Source: Synechocystis salina LEGE 00031
GTDB taxonomy: Bacteria > Cyanobacteriota > Cyanobacteriia > Cyanobacteriales > Microcystaceae
DNA length: 64,000 nucleotides
Reading direction: 5' to 3'
NCBI RefSeq assembly: GCF_015207985.1
Contig: NZ_JADEVV010000007.1
Span: 40,537 to 104,536 of the forward strand
Shown: positions 37,780 to 48,226 of the stretch, one piece after another
How the letters are laid out: every line of letters starts with the position of its first letter
Numbering within the stretch: the first letter of the stretch is position 1
Position numbers and translations under genes: made by a program
Notes under the pieces: model-generated
What the model saw: only the letters and a program-made list of their open reading frames with translations
Databases searched by the model: none
What the model was told of the DNA's origin: nothing

Positions 37780-38522
37780 ACTGCCACCTTGGGCCGAGAA
37801 AAAATTACCTGTAAACGGTCTAGATCCAACTCATCAAAGCGGTCCACGGCCCAGTTCGCTTGCCGTTGCATGAAGTGATAGGGGTAGGTGTGGGCAATGC
37901 CAACTACCGCAATGCCGGCCTTTTTCGCCGCTTCAATGCCAGCAAAGGTATCCTCGATCGCCAGACAATTTTCCGGCAAGAGGGGAGCGGTATCATCCAA
38001 TAGGCTATCGGCCACCGCTTGGCTTTGACGCCATTGATTGAGTTTGGTGATGGCCAGTTGATAACCGTCCGGTTGGGGTTTGCTCGCAGTAATATCATCC
38101 CCCGCCACAATGACCGGAAAGTACGATGCTAGCCCAGACCGGTTTAGGACATATTGCACTTCCGCCCTCACAGCCCCCGTCACCAAGGCGATCGCCAATC
38201 GTTGTAACTGCAACTTTTCCAGAAAATCCTTCAGTCCGTCATAGATGGGTAGGGTTTCCAGGGCCACCAGTTTTTGATGGTAACTCTCCGCTTTGCGGTC
38301 AATTAACTTTTGCAGATAGGCTTCCGTTAACCCCCGACCCCGATGCTCAAACAAATCTACCAAACAGGCCCGGTCGCTGCGGCCTAAACAAAACTGTTGG
38401 TAATCGGCCGGGGTGAGGGGACGCAAATTCTCGGTGAGGAGCAACTCGTCAATTAGGGCCCGGTGAATGGCTTCGTCGTTGATCACCACGCCATTGAAGT
38501 CTAATAACACTGCCTTTAACAT
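37776..38522 (-). CDS. HAD superfamily hydrolase, beta-phosphoglucomutase-like
   Basis: A 248-residue HAD hydrolase with a helical cap. Motif I reads LLDFNGVVINDEAIHR, where the usual second Asp (DxD) is Asn. Motif II is LVTGAVRAE, the motif III Lys is in TASKPQPDGY, and motif IV is CLAIEDTFAGIEAAKKAG. It is probably a sugar-phosphate phosphatase or mutase, but the substrate is unknown. ATG 38522 has AGGAG eight bases upstream, so the longer frame to 38603 is rejected. Confidence 0.88.
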   Translation of the reverse strand: MLKAVLLDFNGVVINDEAIHRALIDELLLTENLRPLTPADYQQFCLGRSDRACLVDLFEHRGRGLTEAYLQKLIDRKAESYHQKLVALETLPIYDGLKDFLEKLQLQRLAIALVTGAVRAEVQYVLNRSGLASYFPVIVAGDDITASKPQPDGYQLAITKLNQWRQSQAVADSLLDDTAPLLPENCLAIEDTFAGIEAAKKAGIAVVGIAHTYPYHFMQRQANWAVDRFDELDLDRLQVIFSRPKVAV

Positions 38523-38530
38523 TTGATGGT

Positions 38531-38535
38531 CTCCT
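38531..38535 (-). promoter_or_regulatory. Strong ribosome-binding site of the HAD hydrolase gene
   Basis: AGGAG on the minus strand, eight bases before ATG 38522. It decides the start against a frame open for 27 codons further upstream. Confidence 0.65.
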
Positions 38536-38687
38536 CTTGCTCCCTGGGCCGACGGGACTGGCGCCCCACACCACCATGGTAATCTTTCCTTTGCCGGAGC
38601 CAAGTATTAATACCCATCTCCGCTAAAATCGGTTCAGGGTCAGGTCAGCCCCAAGGTTAGTTCGCTGTCAATTTTGGTAACTCTTCC

Positions 38688-39434
38688 ATGGAAAAACTGT
38701 ACGAAGGCAAGGCTAAAATCCTTTACCCCACAGAGGATCCAGATGTACTGCTAACTATTTTTAAAGACGACGCCACCGCCTTTAATGCCCAAAAAAAAGG
38801 TCAAATCCAGGGCAAAGGGGCCATTAACTGCGCCATTTCAGCGGCCCTATTCCGTTGGCTAGAAACCCTGGGGATTCCCACCCATTACCTTGACTGCCCC
38901 CAAAATGACCAAATGTTGGTGAAAGCAGTGGACATTATTCCCCTGGAAGTGGTGGTGCGTAATATTGCCGCCGGTAGTCTTTGTAAGCAAACGGGTTTGA
39001 AGGAAGGCTTGGTCTTGGGCAACCCGTTGGTGGAGTTCTATTTAAAAGACGATGCCCTGGGGGATCCCCTGCTGACCTGGGAGCGGGCCTTGCTCTTGGG
39101 GGTCACCGATGAAGCGGGATTGCAGACCCTCAAGGACTTGGCCCTAAATATTAACCAGCATCTCCAACGATTCTTTGCCCAGTGCGACATTACCCTGGTG
39201 GACTTCAAGTTAGAATTCGGCGGCGATCGCCAGGGGAGGATTATTTTAGCCGATGAAATTAGTCCGGATACCTGTCGTTTGTGGGATAACACCCAGACCG
39301 ATCCCCAGGCCAGGGTATTGGACAAAGATCGTTTCCGGCGGGATTTGGGCGAAATTGAATCCGCTTACCAAACGGTGGAAAAACGGGTTTTAAGCCAAAT
39401 TGAGCGCCTGCAGTCCCAAATAGGTGCCTCCTGA
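38688..39434 (+). CDS. purC: Phosphoribosylaminoimidazole-succinocarboxamide synthase
   Basis: Joins CAIR and aspartate to make SAICAR in purine synthesis. The 248-residue protein begins MEKLYEGKAKILYPTEDPDVL and has FKDDATAFNAQKKGQIQGKGAINC, then IPLEVVVRNIAAGSL, TLVDFKLEFGGD and ILADEISPDTCRLWD, all signature segments. Length is typical. The start is ATG at 38688. Confidence 0.97.
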   Translation: MEKLYEGKAKILYPTEDPDVLLTIFKDDATAFNAQKKGQIQGKGAINCAISAALFRWLETLGIPTHYLDCPQNDQMLVKAVDIIPLEVVVRNIAAGSLCKQTGLKEGLVLGNPLVEFYLKDDALGDPLLTWERALLLGVTDEAGLQTLKDLALNINQHLQRFFAQCDITLVDFKLEFGGDRQGRIILADEISPDTCRLWDNTQTDPQARVLDKDRFRRDLGEIESAYQTVEKRVLSQIERLQSQIGAS

Positions 39435-39646
39435 TCGCCCTTGCTTGGTTTGGAACCTTTCCAACGGGTCTGGGTCAACCTACCAGTTTAAAACCTTGCA
39501 CAAACGGCTTGTCAGGAAACCGACGGGACTCGATAATGGGCAAGCAATCGCGGCGAATCCCTAGCCATCGCGGCGTTGTTTTTGGGTATTTTTTCGTACC
39601 CCCTGTGTCTGTATCAATATCAATGGCTTGAATTGGGTGTCAGGAC

Positions 39647-42151
39647 GTGTCAAACCAGAACAAAAGCGTGACTCTTTCTCCTTACTATCGACTTCTTTTG
39701 TTAACCAGTGGTCTTGTTCTGGGGGCATCTCCAGCCCAGGCAACTCAGCCATTTTCCCCCCTCAATATGTTGGCCGACGGGGACAGCACGGAGCTATTGG
39801 TTTCCCCATCTCCGGAACTTAATTTTCCCGGCCCCACTTCCGAATCGGAGGCCTTTGGATCGTCTTCCCCCCAGGAAATTGTCTCCCCCATTGATGCGAC
39901 CAATACGGCGATCGAGGTTCTGCCCCCGGAAACTGCAGATATGGAGGTTGGGGCTGGAAATTTGGATAGAGCGGTGGATGATCTTGCTTCCATAGCATCT
40001 ATTGAGTCCGTCAAGGCAGTCAAAGATACGGCATCCCTCCCCGCCATGGCCCAGGGTGAGCAGGAATCTGTAGCAACAACAGCGACGTCAACTAGTCCCA
40101 TAGACCAGCTTGGGAACGACTCTCCATTAATGGCCCAAGCCCCTGTGGAAGAGCAGGTAGAAGAGGTGGAAATGGAGACCACCATTGAAGAAGAAACGGT
40201 GGAGGAAGCCCCTACCTTCACCCCCGATGCTCCTCCCACCACCACCGAAGGTACTCCGGGGCCGACCCAGACCCTACCCAGTTTTACCCCTTCGGCCAGC
40301 CCCAGCACCACCACTCCAGCCCCGGCCCAGGACGAACCAAGGGTATTGGTCAGTGAAGTATTAGTTACCGGCACCACCCCGGAACTGGAGCTGTTAGTTT
40401 ATAACGCCATTCGTACCCAACCCGGCCGCACAACTACCCGCAGTCAGTTGCAAGAGGATGTCAACGCTATCTATGCCACCGGTTACTTTAGTAATGTGCG
40501 GGTAGCTCCCAGTGATACACCCTTGGGGGTGAGGGTGACCTTTGAAGTGCAGGCCAACCCAGTCTTCACCGGCTTGAATATACGCACAGTGCCAGAAGTG
40601 GCCGAAGGGAAGGAACGAATTCTGCCCCAGGAAGTAGTGGACGAAACCTTTGGGGACCAGTACGGCAAAATCCTCAACCTGCGGGAATTACAAGAGGGGA
40701 TTAAAACCATCAATGAATGGTATTCCAACCAGGGTTATGACCTGGCCCAGGTAGTGGGGTCTCCCCAGGTGGGAGCCGATGGCCAAGTCACTCTGGTTAT
40801 TGCCGAGGGTATTGTGGAAAATATCCAAGTGCGATTTTTTGACTCGGAAGACGAGCCAGTGGAGGGCAGAACCAGGGATTTCATTATCACCAGGGAAATG
40901 CGCCTGAAGCCGGGGGACGTTTTTAACCGCAATCGCGCCCAAACGGATTTACAGCGGGTGTATAGCCTCGGACTGTTTGAAGATGTCAGGCTGTCTTTTA
41001 ACCCTGGTACCGATCCCACGGAGGTAATTGTCAACGTCGATGTGGTGGAAGGTAATACGGGCTCCATCGCCGCTGGAGGGGGTATCAGTAGCACCAGTGG
41101 GCTGTTTGGTACCATTAGTTACCAGGAAAAAAATCTGGGGGGTAACAACCAAACCATTGGGGTGGAAGCCCAAGTGGGTCAAAGGGAGCTTTTGTTTGAT
41201 GTCAGTTTTACCGACCCGTGGATTGGGGGCGATCCATTCCGTACTTCCTACACTGCCAACCTTTTCCGCCGTCGGACCATTTCCCTCGTATTCGACGGGG
41301 CCGATTCTTCCATTCGTACCTTTAACGGCTTTGACAGTCCCAGGGTAGTGCGTACTGGTTTAGGACTAACCTTTTTTAGACCGATCGCCGATGATGTGTT
41401 TTCCCCTCCGGATTGGCGTTTGTCAGCGGGTTTTGGTTACCAGAATGTCCGCATTGAGAATGCCGCTGGTGCCCTGTCTCCCTTTTCCGCGCCTTTAAAT
41501 GGCTTTAATTCCCAGCCCCTCTCCTTTAGCGACTACGGGGTAGATGAGCTGTTCACCCTCTCCTTTGGCGCTTCCCAAGATAACCGCAACAATGCTTTGC
41601 AACCCACCAGTGGTTCCCTAGTGCGCTTTGGGGCAGAACAAACCATTCCCGTTGGCACCGGCAATATTATGATGACCCGGTTGCGGGGTAGTTATAGCTA
41701 CTACATCCCGGTTAACTGGCTGGATTTGACGGGCTTTGGCTTTGTGGAGTCCACCCAACCCCAAACGGTGGCTTTCAACGTGCAAGCGGGGACTGTGTTA
41801 GGGGATTTACCTCCCTATGAAGCGTTTATTTTAGGGGGCAGTAACTCGGTGCGGGGTTACCAGGAAGGGGAACTGGGCAATGGTCGCAGCTTCTTCCAGG
41901 CCACAGCGGAGTACCGCTTCCCCATTATTGCGGCGGTGGGAGGAGCCCTATTTGTGGACTACGGCTCTAACCTTGGTTCCCAGGGGGCAGTACCAGGCTT
42001 TCCGGCCATCGTCCGGGGTTTACCGGGTTCTGGAGTAGGCTATGGCTTCGGAGTGAGAATCCAGTCCCCGGTGGGCCCCATCCGCATTGACCTCGGCTTT
42101 ACTGGAGAGGGAGAATCCCGCATTAACTTCGGCATTGGTGAGAAGTTCTAG
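39647..42151 (+). CDS. Omp85/Toc75-type outer-membrane assembly protein
   Basis: An 834-residue Omp85 protein, the cyanobacterial BamA and Toc75 homologue that inserts beta-barrel proteins into the outer membrane. A GTG start at 39647 gives a signal peptide (LLLLTSGLVLGASPAQA). Residues about 36-225 are low complexity, rich in Pro, Thr, Glu and Ser. POTRA domains follow (VSEVLVTGTTPE, NPVFTGLNIRTVPE, GIVENIQVRFF), then a C-terminal beta-barrel with the GYQEGELGNGRS-type VRGY motif (SVRGYQ) and a terminal aromatic GIGEKF. An in-frame TGA at 39629 blocks the upstream ATG. Confidence 0.95.
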   Translation: MSNQNKSVTLSPYYRLLLLTSGLVLGASPAQATQPFSPLNMLADGDSTELLVSPSPELNFPGPTSESEAFGSSSPQEIVSPIDATNTAIEVLPPETADMEVGAGNLDRAVDDLASIASIESVKAVKDTASLPAMAQGEQESVATTATSTSPIDQLGNDSPLMAQAPVEEQVEEVEMETTIEEETVEEAPTFTPDAPPTTTEGTPGPTQTLPSFTPSASPSTTTPAPAQDEPRVLVSEVLVTGTTPELELLVYNAIRTQPGRTTTRSQLQEDVNAIYATGYFSNVRVAPSDTPLGVRVTFEVQANPVFTGLNIRTVPEVAEGKERILPQEVVDETFGDQYGKILNLRELQEGIKTINEWYSNQGYDLAQVVGSPQVGADGQVTLVIAEGIVENIQVRFFDSEDEPVEGRTRDFIITREMRLKPGDVFNRNRAQTDLQRVYSLGLFEDVRLSFNPGTDPTEVIVNVDVVEGNTGSIAAGGGISSTSGLFGTISYQEKNLGGNNQTIGVEAQVGQRELLFDVSFTDPWIGGDPFRTSYTANLFRRRTISLVFDGADSSIRTFNGFDSPRVVRTGLGLTFFRPIADDVFSPPDWRLSAGFGYQNVRIENAAGALSPFSAPLNGFNSQPLSFSDYGVDELFTLSFGASQDNRNNALQPTSGSLVRFGAEQTIPVGTGNIMMTRLRGSYSYYIPVNWLDLTGFGFVESTQPQTVAFNVQAGTVLGDLPPYEAFILGGSNSVRGYQEGELGNGRSFFQATAEYRFPIIAAVGGALFVDYGSNLGSQGAVPGFPAIVRGLPGSGVGYGFGVRIQSPVGPIRIDLGFTGEGESRINFGIGEKF

Positions 42152-42265
42152 GGCAAAACTCGACCCACTATTGGACAGATCCGCCGCTAACTTGAGACAA
42201 TACTTCCAGCTAGAGCCTAGAAAGAGTGGGCCCGTTGCTAATGCCCGCCTATTTTTTCCCATCGC

Positions 42266-43909
42266 ATGCAAACTTCCCTATCTTCAACGGCGCCGTCTTC
42301 GGACAAAGCCCTGGACGATCTTTTGAAAGAGGTAGATCGCCGTCGTAATTTTGCGATCATTTCCCACCCCGATGCAGGGAAAACTACCCTAACGGAAAAA
42401 TTATTGCTCTATGGGGGGGCAATTCAAGAAGCAGGGGCCGTGAAAGCTCGCCGTACTCAGCGCAGTGCCACGTCTGACTGGATGGCCATGGAGCAACAGC
42501 GGGGTATTTCCATCACTTCCACCGTGCTGCAGTTCGACTACCGGGGCAAAATTCTCAATTTACTCGATACCCCCGGGCACCAAGATTTTAGTGAAGATAC
42601 CTACCGGACTCTGGCAGCGGCGGACAATGCGGTGATGTTAATTGATGCTGCTAAGGGTTTAGAAACCCAGACCCGCAAACTGTTTGAAGTCTGTCGCCTG
42701 CGCCATCTGCCCATTTTTACTTTTATCAATAAGCTCGATCGCCCCAGCTTGACCCCCCTGGAATTGATGGACGAAATTGAGCAGGAATTGGGCATGACCA
42801 CCTATGCAGTGAACTATCCCATTGGCACTGGCGATCGGTTTCGGGGCGTTTACAATCGTTTAACTAAAACCATTCATTTGTTTGAACGCACGGGCACCCA
42901 CGGTAGTAAAAAGGCTGCGGATCAGACCATGGCTCTGGATGATCCAGCCCTGGAAGCCTTGCTGGGTAGTGATGTGTACGCCGAATTTCAAGATGAGTTG
43001 GAATTAATCGAAGAAGCGGGAGCCGAATTTGATTTGGCCGCCGTCCATGCCGGAGAAATGACCCCAGTATTTTTTGGCAGTGCCATGAACAATTTCGGGG
43101 TGGAACTATTTTTGCAAGCGTTTTTGCAGTATGCGGCCAAGCCCGAAGCCCATGATAGTAACCAAGGAAAAATTGAGCCCACCTATCCGGAATTTTCTGG
43201 TTTTGTGTTTAAACTCCAGGCCAATATGGACCCCAAACACCGGGACCGCATTGCTTTTTTGCGGGTCTGTTCCGGCAAATTTGAAAAAGACATGGTGGTA
43301 AAACATCCCCGAACGGGAAAAACGGTGCGTTTATCCAGGCCCCAAAAACTTTTTGCCCAGGAAAGGGAATCCGTGGACATTGCCTATGCGGGGGATGTGA
43401 TTGGTTTAAATAATCCAGGGGCGTTCACCATTGGTGATACGGTCCACACTGGCGAAAAATTAGTTTACCCTCCCATTCCTTCCTTTTCCCCGGAGTTGTT
43501 TGCCTACCTTAAATCCACCGATCCTAGTCAGTATAAAAACTTTAAAAAGGGAGTAGCGGAGCTACAGGAAGAAGGGGCGGTGCAAATTCTCCAATCCCTG
43601 GATGAAAGTAAACGAGATCCCATTTTAGCCGCGGTGGGGCAATTACAATTTGAGGTGGTGCAGTATCGTTTGCAGGAAGAATACGGAGTAGAAACCCGCC
43701 TGGAACCTTTGGGATTTTCCCTTGCCCGCTGGGTGGTGGAAGGTTGGGATGCCCTAGAAAAAGCGGGACGTTTATTCAATACGGTGGTGGTCAAAGACCG
43801 CTGGGATGCCCCAGTTTTATTGTTTAAAAATCAGTGGAATTTGGAACAGGTGGCAGGGGATTGTCCCGATTTAAAATTGAGCGCGATCGCCATTCCTCCT
43901 TCCTTATAA
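42266..43909 (+). CDS. prfC: Peptide chain release factor 3
   Basis: RF3 is a GTPase that recycles RF1/RF2 after termination. The 547-residue protein has the G domain with [15 protein letters not shown] (G1), RGISITSTV (G2), [18 protein letters not shown] (G3) and INKLDRPS (G4). RF3-type domains 2 and 3 follow ([18 protein letters not shown]). Length and motifs match RF3 rather than EF-G. The start is ATG at 42266. Confidence 0.97.
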   Translation: MQTSLSSTAPSSDKALDDLLKEVDRRRNFAIISHPDAGKTTLTEKLLLYGGAIQEAGAVKARRTQRSATSDWMAMEQQRGISITSTVLQFDYRGKILNLLDTPGHQDFSEDTYRTLAAADNAVMLIDAAKGLETQTRKLFEVCRLRHLPIFTFINKLDRPSLTPLELMDEIEQELGMTTYAVNYPIGTGDRFRGVYNRLTKTIHLFERTGTHGSKKAADQTMALDDPALEALLGSDVYAEFQDELELIEEAGAEFDLAAVHAGEMTPVFFGSAMNNFGVELFLQAFLQYAAKPEAHDSNQGKIEPTYPEFSGFVFKLQANMDPKHRDRIAFLRVCSGKFEKDMVVKHPRTGKTVRLSRPQKLFAQERESVDIAYAGDVIGLNNPGAFTIGDTVHTGEKLVYPPIPSFSPELFAYLKSTDPSQYKNFKKGVAELQEEGAVQILQSLDESKRDPILAAVGQLQFEVVQYRLQEEYGVETRLEPLGFSLARWVVEGWDALEKAGRLFNTVVVKDRWDAPVLLFKNQWNLEQVAGDCPDLKLSAIAIPPSL

Positions 43910-43957
43910 AAATTCTTGCGAAAAATCCTGTAAAAGACTAAGTTTTAGACCGAAATA

Positions 43958-45454
43958 ATGATCAATTGGACAATATTAAAGCGGGAGTGGTTTCGCAATA
44001 CGAAGGAAGATTTATTAGCCGGGGCTGTGGTGGGTTTGGCCCTCATTCCCGAGGCGATCGCCTTTTCGATTATTGCTGGGGTTGACCCCAAGGTGGGACT
44101 CTATGCTTCCTTCACCATTGCCATCTTGACGGCCTTTTTCGGTGGGCGATCGGGCTCTATTTCCGCCGCGACGGGGGCCATGGCCCTATTAATGGTGGAT
44201 TTGGTCAAAGACCACGGTTTGCAATACCTGTTGGCTGCCACCGTACTGACGGGAATTTTCCAGGTATTGTTGGGGGTTTTCAAAGTTGCCAAGCAAATGC
44301 GCTATGTCCCCAGGGCGGTGGTGTTGGGTTACATCAATGCTTTGGCTGTGTTGATCTTTTTGGCTCAGCTACCCCAGCTAGACCCGACTAAGGTTAGTCA
44401 ATATTGGTTAGTTTATCTAATCCTGGCCTGTTCCCTAGCAATTATTTATATTCTGCCCAGGTTTACCACGATTTTCCCTTCTCCATTGGTGGCTTTATTT
44501 GTGATGACCAATGCCACGATTTTCTTGCAATTAGATGTGCCCACCGTGGGAGATATGGGGGAGTTACCTGGAAGTTTACCAATTTTTTTACTACCCCAAA
44601 TTCCCCTTAACTTTGAAACTTTACAAATTATTCTGCCTTACTCCCTCACTCTGGCAATCGTTGGGTTGCTCGCCTCCTTTTTAACTGCATCTTTAGTGGA
44701 TGAATTGACTGATACTCCCAGCGACAAAAACCGAGAAGCCAAAGGACAAGGCATTGCCAATATTGTCACTGGCTTTTTTGGTGGCATGGCGGGCTGTGGC
44801 ATGATTGGCCAATCAGTCATCAATGTGCAATCCGGCGGCCGGGGCCGGTTATCCACCTTTGCGGCGGGAATTTTTCTCCTAATTGCCATTTTGGGATTAA
44901 AAAACTGGGTGCAACAAATGCCCATGGCAACCTTAGTAGCTGTGATGATTATGGTTTCCATTGGAACTTTTCGTTGGTCTTCCCTGCGGGACTTTCGCAA
45001 AATTCCCCAGAGCGAAAACATTGTTATGTTTACCACCATGGGGCTAATTATTATCACCCGTAACTTTGCCCTAGGGGTGGCGGCGGGCATTATTATGAGC
45101 ACGATCTTTTTTACCCGTAAAATTGCCCAACTTGTTTTTGTGGATAGGGTTTTAACAGAGGACGAAAACCATCGTATTTATCATGTCTCTGGTCAAATTT
45201 TCTTCGTTTCCAAAGAAGAGTTTCTTGAAGCCTTTGATTTTGACGAATTGGTAGACCGGGTTACTATCAATTTAACCCATGCCCATCTTTGGGACCAAGG
45301 GGCAGTGGGCACAGTGGAGCAAATTATGACTAAGTTCCGGCGCAATGGCATTGATGTGGAATTGGTGGGCTTAAACGAAGCTAGTGCGACCCTTTGGCAA
45401 AAGTTGACCAAGGAACCGGAACTAAAACTTATCAATTCTTCTGCTAAAAATTAA
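43958..45454 (+). CDS. SulP family anion transporter with STAS domain
   Basis: A 498-residue membrane protein with 11-14 helices over residues about 25-400 and a C-terminal STAS domain (about 405-495). The family hallmark [31 protein letters not shown] is present. SulP proteins carry sulfate, or bicarbonate in the BicA subgroup; substrate cannot be decided here. A universal stress protein gene follows on the same strand, a pairing seen with some SulP transporters. Confidence 0.9.
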   Translation: MINWTILKREWFRNTKEDLLAGAVVGLALIPEAIAFSIIAGVDPKVGLYASFTIAILTAFFGGRSGSISAATGAMALLMVDLVKDHGLQYLLAATVLTGIFQVLLGVFKVAKQMRYVPRAVVLGYINALAVLIFLAQLPQLDPTKVSQYWLVYLILACSLAIIYILPRFTTIFPSPLVALFVMTNATIFLQLDVPTVGDMGELPGSLPIFLLPQIPLNFETLQIILPYSLTLAIVGLLASFLTASLVDELTDTPSDKNREAKGQGIANIVTGFFGGMAGCGMIGQSVINVQSGGRGRLSTFAAGIFLLIAILGLKNWVQQMPMATLVAVMIMVSIGTFRWSSLRDFRKIPQSENIVMFTTMGLIIITRNFALGVAAGIIMSTIFFTRKIAQLVFVDRVLTEDENHRIYHVSGQIFFVSKEEFLEAFDFDELVDRVTINLTHAHLWDQGAVGTVEQIMTKFRRNGIDVELVGLNEASATLWQKLTKEPELKLINSSAKN

Positions 45455-45553
45455 GACTTAGTATCGGTACTTAACTAGGACGAAATTGGGAGAAGTGGCC
45501 ATGCTTTTTTATAACTTACATATCACTAATTATTTTTTGGGAATGCTACCATT

Positions 45554-46417
45554 GTGAAAAATATTTTACTCTGCACTGATGGATCGGATTTCGCCCAGCA
45601 AAGTTATCCCTATGCCGCTTGGTTGGCCAGTAAATTAGGTGGCAATATCAAGGTTTTATACGTCACTGATATTCGGGCTCAAAAAGCAGTGGAATCGGTC
45701 AACTTAAGTGGCAGTATTGGCTTAGGAACTTCTGAAGAATTATTAAAACAATTGGTGGATTTAGAACATACTAAAGCCAAGCTTAATCACCAAAAGGCGA
45801 AACTGCTCCTGGCAACGGCGAAAAATGCCCTCCAGCAAGTTGGCATAGAGTCAGTGCAGGTTATGCACAAAACAGGTTTTTTATTGGATTGTCTAGAAGA
45901 TTTAAAGGGCGATTTTGATGTAATTATCCTTGGTAAAAGAGGGGAAACAGCTAAATTTGCCCAGGGTCATTTGGGAGCTAATATGGAAAGAATTATTCGC
46001 AGTATTCCCAAGCCCTGTTTGGTCACTCCAAAACAGTTTCAAACCATTACCAAAGTTCTTTTTGCCTATGACGGTAGCGCCAGTTGCCAAAAAATTCTGC
46101 AGTTTTTGACCATTTCCCCCCTATTAGCTGATTTACCGCTGCACATTGTCACCGTGGGCAAAACTAATCACGATACCCAGGCGATCGCCAATTTGGGTAC
46201 AGCGGAAAAAGTCTTGGAAAGAGCTGGTTTTAAGCCCCAGGCGGAATTGTTGGTAGGACATGCGGAAGAAGCCATTGTTCGTTACCAGGAAGATAACGCC
46301 ATTGATTTATTGTTAATGGGGGCCCATGGCCATAGCCGTATTCGCCATTTGGTCATCGGCAGTACCACCGCTCAAGTTCTACGCAAAACTTCCATTCCCG
46401 TTCTAACCTTTCGCTAG
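45554..46417 (+). CDS. Universal stress protein with two UspA domains
   Basis: A 287-residue tandem UspA protein starting with GTG at 45554. Domain 1 covers about 1-150 (ILLCTDGSDFAQQSYPYA, VIILGKRGE). Domain 2 covers about 160-287 (VLFAYDGSASCQKIL) and ends in the ATP-binding motif LLMGAHGHSRIRHLVIGSTTAQVL. It follows the SulP gene by 99 bases and may help regulate it, by inference. Its last 15 bases overlap the convergent oxidoreductase gene. Confidence 0.93.
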   Translation: MKNILLCTDGSDFAQQSYPYAAWLASKLGGNIKVLYVTDIRAQKAVESVNLSGSIGLGTSEELLKQLVDLEHTKAKLNHQKAKLLLATAKNALQQVGIESVQVMHKTGFLLDCLEDLKGDFDVIILGKRGETAKFAQGHLGANMERIIRSIPKPCLVTPKQFQTITKVLFAYDGSASCQKILQFLTISPLLADLPLHIVTVGKTNHDTQAIANLGTAEKVLERAGFKPQAELLVGHAEEAIVRYQEDNAIDLLLMGAHGHSRIRHLVIGSTTAQVLRKTSIPVLTFR

Positions 46418-47407
46418 GGAATTCAACAAATGTTCGGCGATCGCCAATCCGGATAAGGCTGCCCCTTCCACTTTGCCACCATGGAAAGCATCTCCCCCAA
46501 AGTAAACTGGGCCAGGAAAATCCCCAAAGAGAAAAGGTTGATCCAGGGGATTTTGGGGATGGCTATAGCGCCAGAGATGTAAATGGGAATCCAACACCGC
46601 TGAGCCTAACCAGGGTTGGGCCGCTTCGGTCATTAACTGGATTACCTGGGCGGCATCGGTTTCTAAATGATGACGACTAAACTCCGGGCCCGCCTGCACC
46701 GTCACCCCGTAGCCTTGGGGAGAAATGCCCTTTTTCGTGCTGCAAGCCATCCAAGCTAAGGGTTCCCCCGATAACCAGAGACCACCGGGGTCAGGCACTA
46801 AACTGGGCTGTTCCAGCAGTAAAGACAAGCTAAAACAAGGGTCATAGGTCACGGCCTCCAAGGTTTGGTGGGCATAATCCGGCAACTTAATGGCCGAAGT
46901 CTCAAATAGGTCTAAGGTTTGGGGTAACGGCGCTGTCACCACCAGGCGATCGCCTTGGTAAACCTGTCCGGAATCACAATGAACTTGCCAAACATCATCT
47001 TGCCAGTGAAAAGAATTAACCCTTTCCTGATTAACCACCCTCAAATCCTGGGCGAGGTATTGGGCCAAACTACGATTACTTGGTTCCCCCCGATATAGCT
47101 TGACCCCCTGACTACGGATTGCGCCGGTTTCCGTACCCATGCCTTCTGCCCAAACCTTGACCACCCCGGCATTGAGCCAATCCTCTACCCAAGCAAGAAA
47201 GAGAGGATCTTGAGCCTTGAAGTACTGGGCCCCAAAATCAAAACAGCCCACTGCTTCTCCATGGCGTAATCTCCGGGAAGCTAATCTGCCCCCAACGCCC
47301 TTGCCCTTATCCAGCACTGTCACTTCTAAGCCCTGACGTTGAAGCACCACCGCCGCCATTAAACCGCAGAGACCACCACCCACAATAACCACGGATATTT
47401 GTTTCAT
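46403..47407 (-). CDS. Renalase-like FAD-dependent oxidoreductase
   Basis: A 334-residue flavoprotein of the amine-oxidase/renalase group. The dinucleotide-binding motif is [21 protein letters not shown] at the N-terminus, followed by LDKGKGVGGRLASRRL, the renalase-type FDFGAQYFKAQDPLF segment and a C-terminal GGDAFHGGKVEGAALSG FAD motif. Substrate unknown. It is convergent with the Usp gene and overlaps it by 15 bases. The start is ATG at 47407. Confidence 0.87.
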   Translation of the reverse strand: MKQISVVIVGGGLCGLMAAVVLQRQGLEVTVLDKGKGVGGRLASRRLRHGEAVGCFDFGAQYFKAQDPLFLAWVEDWLNAGVVKVWAEGMGTETGAIRSQGVKLYRGEPSNRSLAQYLAQDLRVVNQERVNSFHWQDDVWQVHCDSGQVYQGDRLVVTAPLPQTLDLFETSAIKLPDYAHQTLEAVTYDPCFSLSLLLEQPSLVPDPGGLWLSGEPLAWMACSTKKGISPQGYGVTVQAGPEFSRHHLETDAAQVIQLMTEAAQPWLGSAVLDSHLHLWRYSHPQNPLDQPFLFGDFPGPVYFGGDAFHGGKVEGAALSGLAIAEHLLNSLAKG

Positions 47408-47560
47408 TTCTGTTAACTTTTTGTTAATTTTGATTACCTAATTGTTTCATTTGTCGAACTAGTTAACCCTTTGGTAAGGCCGCAACAACTAGTCAACTAT
47501 AATGTTAGATGGAAATCAAAATCTTTTCAGGATTTTTATCGAATTCAATGGTGACTCACC

Positions 47561-48097
47561 ATGCAAGGTCCCATCAATGCCACAGCAAAAGTTGCTCCCC
47601 ACCGTATCTTCAAACTCATTAACTTGATGGCAGTGTTTGGTCTGTTGGGGCAAGTTTTTTGCTTGCAGGGTCCTGCCTTAAGCCAAAATGCCCTCACTGT
47701 CTGTGGAGCGGAGACCGGAAGGGTTTATTTACGGAACCGTCCCAGTAATGCCAGCCAAAATGCCAACCGCACCCTTAGCAATGGCACCCCTGTGCAAGGA
47801 TACGAATACCGCAACGGCTTTGTGTTTGTGGAAACTGCCGATGGTTCCTCCGGATGGGTCACAGAACGCTATCTCTGTGGCGGTTCCCCCGTTGGTGGCT
47901 CTCCGGCCTATATTTGCGGCGCTGAAACCGGACGGGTATATTTGCGCGCTCGCCCCAGTAATGCCAGCCAAAATGCCAACCGTACCCTGAGCAATGGCAC
48001 TGCGGTTAGCACCGAAGGTTACAGTAACGGTTTTTTCTTGGTGGAAACCATGAATGGCATGAGGGGCTGGGTGACGGAACGTTATGTTTGCCCGTAA
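47561..48097 (+). CDS. Exported protein with two SH3-like repeats
   Basis: A 178-residue protein with an N-terminal hydrophobic signal (about 20-45, ending near ALSQ). Two nearly identical bacterial SH3-type repeats follow: CGAETGRVYLRNRPSNASQNANRTLSNG and CGAETGRVYLRARPSNASQNANRTLSNG, each ending GWVTERYLC or GWVTERYVC. Each repeat contains a Cys pair that could form a disulfide. Bacterial SH3 domains often bind cell-wall peptides. No catalytic domain is attached. The start is ATG at 47561. Confidence 0.82.
   Translation: MQGPINATAKVAPHRIFKLINLMAVFGLLGQVFCLQGPALSQNALTVCGAETGRVYLRNRPSNASQNANRTLSNGTPVQGYEYRNGFVFVETADGSSGWVTERYLCGGSPVGGSPAYICGAETGRVYLRARPSNASQNANRTLSNGTAVSTEGYSNGFFLVETMNGMRGWVTERYVCP
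47742..48004 (+). repeat. Internal DNA repeat within the SH3 protein gene
   Basis: The sequence CCCAGTAATGCCAGCCAAAA begins at about 47742 and recurs about 210 bases later, within two repeats of about 165 bases that encode the two SH3 domains. The near-identity of this core suggests a recent duplication or gene conversion. Confidence 0.7.
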
Positions 48098-48226
48098 ATA
48101 AAGACGGAGATTGGCGGTTGATGCTGACCATTGCTTAAACTAGCGGGGATCAACAAAACTTTCCAAAGGTATTCCCGTCTCGTTAGAATCAGAGATAATG
48201 CTTGAAATAGTCAGTGAATCATAACC

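Noticed and set aside
39561..39752. Minus-strand frame over the start of the Omp85 gene
   Set aside because: It is antisense to the signal-peptide region of a strongly supported gene.
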